Shown piece by piece: positions 23,296 to 32,200 of a DNA stretch of 64,000 bases; the stretch's first letter is position 1; every line of letters begins with the position of its first letter. This stretch comes from a virus. Position numbers and translations under genes: made by a program. The notes beneath the pieces were generated by a model. The model was given only the letters and a program-made list of their open reading frames with translations, had not been told where the DNA came from and ran no database searches. The stretch covers positions 62,001 through 126,000 of the IMG/VR virus record IMGVR_UViG_3300042389_001478. One strand, written 5' to 3'.

Positions 23296-26200
23296 ATGAA
23301 TGAAACAATTTCTGGTACATTGCTTATTGGCTCCGGACTCACTCCAGACATCAGACTATCTGAAACATCTGGAATAGCCACAAGCTTTAATAATAATAAG
23401 AAAAATATTGATTTTAGTATATCAGGAACAGGAAATAATGGCCTAATTTATTTTGATGCTTCTACTGGTCGTTTAGGAGTAGGCACCGGATTACCAGATG
23501 CTGTTCTTCATATTGTTGCTCCGTGCGCCAAAGATGGACTTATTGTTGAGAGTGTTACAAATTGCCCCACTGGCGTAACCCTACTATTAGTACACAACCC
23601 ACAAACTGCTCCACAAAGCGGTAGTTATCCAGCTATTATTAATTTAGCCGGAAGAGACACCAACTATGAAGAAATAGCTTATGGCCAGATAATGTCCCGC
23701 ATACTAGATCCAATTACTGGATTTACTAGTGGCGAACTAATTTTCACAGTTGATGAAACTGGAGTTAATAAACCAATTTTTGTTGGTAATCTACAAAGCA
23801 TAGTTCTTGGCGGAAGAAATCAAATATCTGGATCTAACTATGAAGTAATTGGAAGTACAAACTCAATCACTGGAGTTGGCTTTACTAATATAGGATCTTA
23901 TAATAGTGGATTGTCTACTAGTGGTATTTTAATTGGTAATTTAAATTATGTTAACGGTATTAAAACTTTAGCATTAATTAATAGTGCTAGTATAGTGGGC
24001 AATAACAACATTGGAATGGGTGATCAGATAAAAATTTCTGGGTTGTCTAATGTATTGGTCGGCAATAATAATAGCTTGTCTGGATCACAGAACGTGCTAT
24101 TAGGAGGAAATAACGATTTATTAGCAAGCTACTCAGTAGGCTTGGCTCAATATTCCGTATCTTCTGGAATTTCTGGCATAGCTCTTGGTTCATATATTAA
24201 TAATACTGGTGACTATAATATTTACATAGGTAATCTTAATAGCTTATCGGGTAATAACAATAGTATAGTAGGTTCGTACGTAAGCCTCACCGGAACCAAC
24301 ACTGTTGTTTATGGAAGTTCTGATAATATTTCTGGTAATAGTTTAATAGTCATTGGATCTAATCAGTCAGTGATTAATGTTAATAGTGGTATTTTTATTG
24401 GAAATAATATAACCAGTGAAGATTCATATCGAAGTGTTATTGTTGGATTAGGCAATGCTATTCAAAGCGGTTTGCAAGATAGTATTCTTGTTGGTATTAA
24501 TAACAATCTGTCCAATGGAAATCCAAGCAGCCTGCTTTTGGTAGGACAAGCTAACGTTACTAAAGATATTACAGGATCATTGGTTGTTGGCAATACTAAT
24601 AATTTAAGTGGAACAGTATCTAATAACTTAGTATTGGGTAGTATCAATGCTGTTCCGTCCACAAGCAACAACAACCTAGTGCTTGGAGTACTAAATAACC
24701 AAACTGGGGTTTATATCGATTCAGCTGGTTCTATATATGGAACTCCCAGAAGAACTAATGGCTCAGTAAATAATTCCATAGTTGCTGGTGTCCATAACAT
24801 TATTTCTAATGGTAATGCCGATATTCTTTTAGGTAATAAAAATTCGGTATCAGGATCAAATGCAAATATCTTAGGGTCATACAATAATCTTAAAAATTCT
24901 TCTAACACATATAATGTTGGTAATTCTAACTTTATTGTTGGAGATAAGGTTGGAACACTAGGAAGTAAAATATCTGTAATAGGTCAAGAGTCTGTAGTAT
25001 TTAATACTGCAGATCGTAAAATGGATGTTTTTGGTAGTGGTAATATCGTTATTGGTCATAACGCAGCCGTATCAAGCGGTATTATAGTCGGCACATCAAA
25101 CAAAGCCCATGGAACTAATAATATTATTTATGGTAAAAATAATACAGTTGGTTCCATACGCCACCAATTTACTACGAATAGCCCATTTGCTAATAGTGTT
25201 ACTATTGGTTCGCTGAACGTTGCTAACAAATACACTATAGGAGATACGGTACTAATTTATGTTCAAAATCCTCCTTCTATAACTAATACATTCGTTCGAG
25301 AAATTCAGGACATTGTTGAAGATATAGATACAACGACTATTACGTTCACTACTTCTATTAGTATGGATAGTAGTAATGGCTATTATTCTATTAATCAGGC
25401 TTTCGATGATAATAATTCTCCATCACCTTCCATAAGCGGATTAATTATGCCATACCAGCAAGGTGGTGGCATTGGTGGTCCAGAAACAAATCCCACCTAT
25501 GGTTCTGATAATATCATCGTTGGATCTAATAATAACTATATTTTTAGTAGCGGCGTTGTTATTGGAAATAATAATACTGTTTCTGGGGTTAAAAATGTTG
25601 TTATCGGATATGGCATGAGTGGGGTAGCCAATAATACATTATATGTGGGAACTAATAATAACAATAAAATTATTTTAGACAACGATAAAACAGTATTTAA
25701 CTCAGGTTCAGTACAAGATAATTTCATTATTAAATCTAGTAGTGATAATACCTCTGTAGTTAATATGGATTTAAATAGTAATTATTTTGGTATTAATACC
25801 GACAACCCCACGGCTGCACTCTCGGTCAGTGGACTAACGAGCACATCCACCGTAAGAATAGGTTTTTCTGCACCAGATCAATATGTTTTAACTACAAACG
25901 TCAATGGCTATGGCACATGGCAGCTTCCGGTCAGAATATCTGGAACCGATAATGGATTAATGTATAGAGTAAATAATAAGGTTGCTAGTGGTATTACTGA
26001 AGTTCAGTATGATCCAACAACATCTACAATGGGCTTTAATCTTGATGGGGCCAATGGTTTTTATATCACTTCATCTGGACTATTAGTCAATGACGAAGGT
26101 AATACTTATGGCATTAGGGTACGAGGAAGCGGAGGATCAGATTTCGCCAGAACCTTGCTTCAAACAAATTTTGGTAGAAATAGAATTGACTTTTTTAATA

Positions 26201-27648
26201 TAAGTGGCAATTCTGGTAATTTTAATAATTTCTCTGTTGGTAGTGGAATGATTTTGCCAGTTAGCTTAACTGGTACATTTTTATATGTTAATAATTCTGG
26301 TAATCTAACAAGCTTTGGCTCTAGGGCTTATAGTATACTATTTTCTAATGCTAATTCATGGGCTACTGGTAACACTAGCTATAGATGGATTGATAATCAA
26401 TCTACATTAGTGATGGGGTCTACCGGCGTTGTGTCCTATGATGTTTTAGCTACTAGTACTAATGACACAAGATACAACATATTATTAAGCTCCAATAAAG
26501 ACATAGATACCGTATTTAATAATTTGGGTTTGGGTAATAAATTTTCTGTCATCAATTCTGGACAATTAAACACCAGACGTGGATTACACATCAATCCCGC
26601 TAGCGGACAGGTTGCGATCAACGTTATTCCTGATACTTATGCCGGAATAGCAAGTCAATCGCATTTGTATGTTGAGGGTAAAACACACACCCAGTCATTA
26701 AGAATAGGGAATAATAGTATTTCTGGACTATATCTCAGAGTAGATAATAGTGGCAATGTTTTTTCTAGCCTATTAGATCTCAAGACCCAATTTAGTGGAT
26801 TGTGGCCGTTTTCTGTTACAACAACCTCTTTGGGCGGCAGTGATACTTTTAGGGTTGATCTTGGGCTATCCAATCAAGATAGGTCAAATTTTAGTATGGT
26901 CGGAGTGTCTGGTGATGGCCGGTTCTTAGTTTTTGACTCAACTAAGTGGGACTTATCTAATAGTTTGAAAGTGCCTCAATCAACATGGGTTACTAACAAC
27001 ACTGGTCCTGTTCTCAGGACTCTCAGAGGTATTGAATTTGGATACAGGCCCAAAATTAATTACACATACCACAGCCACGTTTTTGCATCAAGTTCTTTCT
27101 TAGATTCATCATCTTTGTATGATGGATCATCTCAGTTCTCCCAATATTACCTAAGATCCCGCACAGTAGGCAACGACATAGCTGAACTTACTACAGACTG
27201 GGGTAAAAATAGCAGTAATGACGTAAGCCAATATAATACCATTAGTTTAAAAAACACAAATGGTTATGATTATGATAATGTATGGAACTATAAGATTTTT
27301 GTATCAGTAATTTGGCAAGATGGTACCACCACACAAACCGTTACTGGTCCAAAATCTGCTGCTGGCATGACTATTGAAGGATGTGTTTTTAGATCAGCAG
27401 ATGGAGGAATATTCACTAAACTAGGCAAGGAGAATATTAATGTGTATGCTACTGGTATTGGAGCAGTTGGGATGCCTGCTGGTATGGGTATTGCAACATA
27501 CATAGACAATGATGCTAATCAAACATTAATGCCTCGATTAGCTATTCAAGCCACAGGAGTTGCTGGAAAAACGACATTATGGAGCGCCTCTGCTCAGATT
27601 AATCAATTAAATCACCCTGCTGGATCTAATTTATTCGGAAATACTTAG
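23296..27648 (+). CDS. Tail fibre/adhesin with YadA-like beta-roll repeats
   Basis: A 1,450-residue protein with AAGGT ahead of the ATG. Residues about 55-75 carry GRLGVGTGLPDAVLHI, a form of the G(I/V)GTxxPxxxLHV motif at the head of many phage fibres. A second such motif (NYFGINTDNPTAALSVSG) lies near residue 835. From about 170 to 630, and again near 735-795, there are dozens of short units such as VLVGNNNSLSGSQNVLLGG, with a hydrophobic pair, G, N and SG every 13-20 residues. This is the left-handed beta-roll pattern of trimeric autotransporter adhesin heads. The C-terminal 300 residues are non-repetitive and may bind the receptor. It is probably trimeric and displayed on the tail tip. 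No intramolecular chaperone or peptidase motif was recognised at the C-terminus. Confidence 0.8.
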   Translation: MNETISGTLLIGSGLTPDIRLSETSGIATSFNNNKKNIDFSISGTGNNGLIYFDASTGRLGVGTGLPDAVLHIVAPCAKDGLIVESVTNCPTGVTLLLVHNPQTAPQSGSYPAIINLAGRDTNYEEIAYGQIMSRILDPITGFTSGELIFTVDETGVNKPIFVGNLQSIVLGGRNQISGSNYEVIGSTNSITGVGFTNIGSYNSGLSTSGILIGNLNYVNGIKTLALINSASIVGNNNIGMGDQIKISGLSNVLVGNNNSLSGSQNVLLGGNNDLLASYSVGLAQYSVSSGISGIALGSYINNTGDYNIYIGNLNSLSGNNNSIVGSYVSLTGTNTVVYGSSDNISGNSLIVIGSNQSVINVNSGIFIGNNITSEDSYRSVIVGLGNAIQSGLQDSILVGINNNLSNGNPSSLLLVGQANVTKDITGSLVVGNTNNLSGTVSNNLVLGSINAVPSTSNNNLVLGVLNNQTGVYIDSAGSIYGTPRRTNGSVNNSIVAGVHNIISNGNADILLGNKNSVSGSNANILGSYNNLKNSSNTYNVGNSNFIVGDKVGTLGSKISVIGQESVVFNTADRKMDVFGSGNIVIGHNAAVSSGIIVGTSNKAHGTNNIIYGKNNTVGSIRHQFTTNSPFANSVTIGSLNVANKYTIGDTVLIYVQNPPSITNTFVREIQDIVEDIDTTTITFTTSISMDSSNGYYSINQAFDDNNSPSPSISGLIMPYQQGGGIGGPETNPTYGSDNIIVGSNNNYIFSSGVVIGNNNTVSGVKNVVIGYGMSGVANNTLYVGTNNNNKIILDNDKTVFNSGSVQDNFIIKSSSDNTSVVNMDLNSNYFGINTDNPTAALSVSGLTSTSTVRIGFSAPDQYVLTTNVNGYGTWQLPVRISGTDNGLMYRVNNKVASGITEVQYDPTTSTMGFNLDGANGFYITSSGLLVNDEGNTYGIRVRGSGGSDFARTLLQTNFGRNRIDFFNISGNSGNFNNFSVGSGMILPVSLTGTFLYVNNSGNLTSFGSRAYSILFSNANSWATGNTSYRWIDNQSTLVMGSTGVVSYDVLATSTNDTRYNILLSSNKDIDTVFNNLGLGNKFSVINSGQLNTRRGLHINPASGQVAINVIPDTYAGIASQSHLYVEGKTHTQSLRIGNNSISGLYLRVDNSGNVFSSLLDLKTQFSGLWPFSVTTTSLGGSDTFRVDLGLSNQDRSNFSMVGVSGDGRFLVFDSTKWDLSNSLKVPQSTWVTNNTGPVLRTLRGIEFGYRPKINYTYHSHVFASSSFLDSSSLYDGSSQFSQYYLRSRTVGNDIAELTTDWGKNSSNDVSQYNTISLKNTNGYDYDNVWNYKIFVSVIWQDGTTTQTVTGPKSAAGMTIEGCVFRSADGGIFTKLGKENINVYATGIGAVGMPAGMGIATYIDNDANQTLMPRLAIQATGVAGKTTLWSASAQINQLNHPAGSNLFGNT

Positions 27649-27673
27649 GACTTTTTAATTTAGGAAATTATTT

Positions 27674-29263
27674 ATGGCAAATGGAGCTTATATAAAATAC
27701 GGAAACTTTAGTTTTCTTGCTAATAGTGGATATCCAATTCCATCAATAAGCATATCTCAAGAATACCAAAGAGATGGAGCTGGCCGCCAGATAGGAGCTA
27801 CTGTTTCTATTGCTTTAGAAGGAAAGATTTATAGTGGTAGTGGAGATAAAGGTTTTTCTCATTTACTTACTAAAGAAAGCGGTTTAAGACAAGCTTTTAG
27901 TTATGATGGTAATAACTTTGTTGTTGGGTGTAGTGATGGAACTCAAACCACCTTTAGTGGTATAAAAGTTTCTCGATACAATGCTAGTAAAACCGAAAAT
28001 AATTGGACAACCACTATAGACTATAGTATTGATTTACAATCAGAAGTAGCAAATACTGGTAGCGGTATTTTCAACGTTACTAGCACTCAAGATGATTGGA
28101 GCATAGAAACGATTGATGAATTTTCATATTCACGATCTCCAGTAAGCATGAGCCTTTTGGGTTTTGGATCTAATTTTCAGTTTCCACAAGGAAAAAATTA
28201 TCCTTTTTATAGAATCAGTCGCACAATAGGAGCAGTTGGTAAGTTTATACCAACAAGCGGCTCTGGTGGCAACGTATCTCTTACTGGTATCAATACCGCA
28301 GTCTCTAACGCTAAAAACTGGGTTAATTATCATCTTCCACTAAATCCAACCTATTCTGGTATTATTAAAAGTTTATCTTTGTATAATTTTGTTAGAAATG
28401 TCAATAGTAGTGAAATTGAAGGCTCTTATAGAATAACAGATAATTGGATAGCTATTCCTAGTGGGTTAAGTGGGCTATACACCGAAAGCTTTAATATTGA
28501 AAGCTCATTAGACTCTTCATTAATGAGAACCGTAACCCTCAATGGTACTGTGAAAGGATTAGAGCTATTTAATAGTGGTAATTATAATAATTCATCACTA
28601 GATAATTTATCTAATAATATTAAATTAACAAGTAATGGTTCTACAAAATTTGATAACGCCATTAGCGGATACTCCTCTGTTAAAAACTTGCTATATGGTA
28701 GAGCACAGACTTTTATGGTTAGCGGCAGTGCTGCGACGGCAACCTTTTATGGTGGACTCGGAAGTGTTGTCGCCGGACAATTTGCTAATAGAACCGAAAG
28801 TCCTTTGAACCCTATTCCAGTAAGCGCTACCGAAGGGTTTAATCCAGCAGAAGGAAGCATAACATATAGTTGGTCTTTTAATAATCGTCCTATGAACATT
28901 ATTAGCGGAGCTATTAGCGAAACATTAACCGTTGATGATACATTTCCAACACAAGTAGTAGGAAGTATTTATGTGCTTGGTAGAAGATTAGGACCAGTTT
29001 TACAGGATATCGGCACAGTAACTTCTTATAGTAGATCGGTTACGATGGAAGTGGTTTTCCCCAAACCATCTAGTCTTAGAAATATAACATTTCCTGGAGA
29101 TGCTTATAGATCTATAACAGGAATAATCGATTCGTTAGATCCTAAAAATCTATATGCTGACGGAATACGATCATTTGTTAAGCAAAATAGTGAAAACTGG
29201 AATGCAACCGAAGGAAGATTTACCAAGACTAAAGCGTGGGAATATACAAGATGCATCTACTAA
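27674..29263 (+). CDS. Tail structural protein next to hub (distal-tail-like candidate)
   Basis: A 529-residue protein with AGGAAA ahead of the ATG. Residues 1-130 form a beta-rich domain (GYPIPSISISQEYQRDGAG onward, with repeated strands and SVSIALEG-like turns), as found at the N-terminus of tail-tip ring proteins. The rest is also beta-rich, with Gly/Ser/Asn turns and only two cysteines. Position between the fibre and the large hub candidate fits a distal tail or adaptor protein. I do not recognise the family by sequence, so the role rests on gene order. The next start follows after 16 bases with an AGAGGA ribosome site. Confidence 0.6.
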   Translation: MANGAYIKYGNFSFLANSGYPIPSISISQEYQRDGAGRQIGATVSIALEGKIYSGSGDKGFSHLLTKESGLRQAFSYDGNNFVVGCSDGTQTTFSGIKVSRYNASKTENNWTTTIDYSIDLQSEVANTGSGIFNVTSTQDDWSIETIDEFSYSRSPVSMSLLGFGSNFQFPQGKNYPFYRISRTIGAVGKFIPTSGSGGNVSLTGINTAVSNAKNWVNYHLPLNPTYSGIIKSLSLYNFVRNVNSSEIEGSYRITDNWIAIPSGLSGLYTESFNIESSLDSSLMRTVTLNGTVKGLELFNSGNYNNSSLDNLSNNIKLTSNGSTKFDNAISGYSSVKNLLYGRAQTFMVSGSAATATFYGGLGSVVAGQFANRTESPLNPIPVSATEGFNPAEGSITYSWSFNNRPMNIISGAISETLTVDDTFPTQVVGSIYVLGRRLGPVLQDIGTVTSYSRSVTMEVVFPKPSSLRNITFPGDAYRSITGIIDSLDPKNLYADGIRSFVKQNSENWNATEGRFTKTKAWEYTRCIY

Positions 29264-29279
29264 TTAGCTAGAGGAAATA

Positions 29280-32200
29280 ATGACAGATACGTGTACTAAT
29301 AGATTACCATATAAGGCTGTCGGACCATATAATCAAACTTTATTCTTGGGTTGCAGTATAACTAATTTTAATATTAGTTTAGGGTGGGGTGGAGAAGCCA
29401 GCACTTTAACAGTGAACCTGTTAGATGATCGAGCATATCACCCATCATCAGCAGTCTTTGCGTCAATGGAAAATCGTCTAGTGCAGATCAATACTCAGTC
29501 TCAATCTCAATCCAATGCTTCTAATGCGCTTAAGGTTAATCCGACAACAGGCGATGTGGAAACTGATAATACTAAAACTATGCATCGAACCATTTCTCAA
29601 GAAATGGAAAACCAAGAAAGATCACGATTTTCAAATAATAAAAGACTTTACGATAATCCTCAAACGACCGATAATCAAAATATTATTGATAACGGCAAGG
29701 TTTGCTGGAGCTCTGCGGGGACTAAAAAGTTTTGGACAGATCCCGACCTTGGATTTTTAGGCTTGCCTAATAAGTTTAATAATAGAGGATATGATATTAT
29801 AGGAACTCCGGTTCTTTTTAAGTTTGATGATTTATTTTTTGGGGGAATGATTTATTCTTGGAAAAATGTTGGGTCGCAGGGTGGTTGGCCAACATATGAA
29901 GTTGAAATACGAAGTTTTGCTAGCTTATTGAATGGGTCTCAATTAATTATTGATGGATACGCCGGTACTGTCGCATCTCTTGTTGGTAATACTAGTGATA
30001 ATCCAACAGGGCTAGATGTTTGCGTTCCTCATTCATATCTTAGATTGCCCGGCGGAAATTCGGCTTTACCATATAACGGATCGATAGTGCAGGGTAATTT
30101 ACCCAATGTTTTTAATATTTATGGACATTTAGAGGCAGATGGTTTTGGCAATTCAGGACGAACGGATAGAGGCATTTCTGCTCTGGCAATATACAATGCT
30201 TTAGTCTCTATGCTAGGCCCAGGAACCGATGAAAGTCATAGTCCATTTAATCCGTATGGAGCCCTTCTTGGAAGAACAATTACTGATATGGACGGCAATT
30301 CTGTTGATCCCTATAACACCATTTATCGACCTAGTTTAACCAATCCAAATTATCAGTTATCTTTGCATGATATTGGAATTTGTCGTAATAGAGTTCCGGT
30401 GGTCGCAGCCAATGGAGCAACTCCAGATACTAGCTTTAGACGAAGTATGTTTAAACTAGACCTAAGCCAAGTTCCAGCTCCGCCAGCCGCTTTATATATG
30501 CAGGGCCCAACAATATCCATCATGCAGTTTCTTACAGAGATTTGCGACGGCGCTGGGGTAGATTTTTTCATAGACTTTATACCAGCAAGCGGAAACGACG
30601 ATTATGCTGGTACCATTAAAGTGCGAACCGTATCTCGTAGGGTTCAACCAAATAGAGAAATCATAAAAAACATTGTTGATAATCTAATATCAGAGCATAT
30701 ACAAGTAAGTTCATATAATTATGGACAAGAATTTAATGATCAAAATACTAGAGTAATGTATGTTGGAGGAAAACAAAAACGATTATTGCAAGTAAAGTCT
30801 ACTCCATTAGCTAGTAAACAGAATACATTAATATTCGATCCATTTGCAAATGACGGACTTGGATCATTTATTGACTATTCAGCCCTGGGGCAGCCAGGAA
30901 CAAATCAAGTACGAGAACCAAACCTGATGAGCACCAGAAGCTATAGATACAGAATGGCTCCTGGTGGTGGTGCTGTAGTAGCAGAATCTCAAACAAAAGA
31001 AAATTTTCCCGCTGGAGGCTATAGCGACGGATCTTTTGCTGACCCAACCTATTTCGCAGATGCTGGTTCCTCACTACTTATTAATAGAGGTAACTATCAT
31101 GACGCTAAAAATATACAAACTATACAAACAACAGTAGCTCTTCCTATGGCTAATCATCCATATTACACTAATATGATTAGTCCGTATTTTGGTGTTGGGG
31201 CCAATGGTCTTGGTAGGAAGGTATTTTTTGATCCTGCTATGGGTCAAATGCAAATTATCTTTGATGTTAAAGATATTACAGATATTGTCTCTGCGACCAC
31301 TCCTGGCTATGATGGTTTTAGTTCTAACTCTCCACAGTTTATGGTTTTAGAAAATGAACTTAGAGCAGCCTCCAAGGGCCTCGGTGAATGGATGGTTTAT
31401 TGTTTTAATAGTCCTTTTACCACTGATATTGAAGAATTAACATACAAAATCTTTAGACAGTCTTTTGGTCCCATGGGGTCTAGGGAAAAGTTTTTTGATG
31501 TTAAATCGTTTGTCATCCTTGAATCTATTAGTAAGTTTAATCAAATCAATCAAGGAAGGCCCCACAGAGTTAATTTAAATTCGGCTGCGGCATATATGAA
31601 AATATGGTATAAAAATTTTGAGGCTATTCATCAATTTTTTCAAAAAATAGCATCAGAGTACTACGGCAAACAATTTATGATCAAGATGCCATCACCGAGA
31701 TGGTATGAAGATAGCAGTATTTTACCCACAGAAACCGCTAATATAAACACCCTGCTCAATACTGGAGTCTCTAATACCATAACAATCAGACAAGGCTCTG
31801 GAAAGATTTATACTGATTGGGAATTATCTCCTGACGGAGCATGGGAAGAGCCGGGCAATTTAATAGATGATATGATATATATCGGATCTCCTAACGCCAG
31901 CATGATGATGGATGAACAAGGCAAAATACCACCAATAATAGGGTACAATGCCTCCGCTGAATATGACTATAAACAAATGTATCTTGGAAGATTTTACGCT
32001 GCTCAGGCTTCTATTTCAAATGCGGTTCTTGGCAGTGTTTGGGGAAACTATATTGATCTTATCAGATTTGAGGTCAGAAATAATGCCAGAGACCATTTTT
32101 ATAGTTCCATAAACCACTCATTGCCTTCCAATGAATATATAACACTACCATATAATAATGCAGCAGCTAGAAATTTAAAAACCGCGCACGGGCAACCATT

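Noticed and set aside
23292-23297. TATAAT just before the fibre gene
   Set aside because: It overlaps the start codon and has no -35 at a suitable distance; chance in AT-rich DNA.
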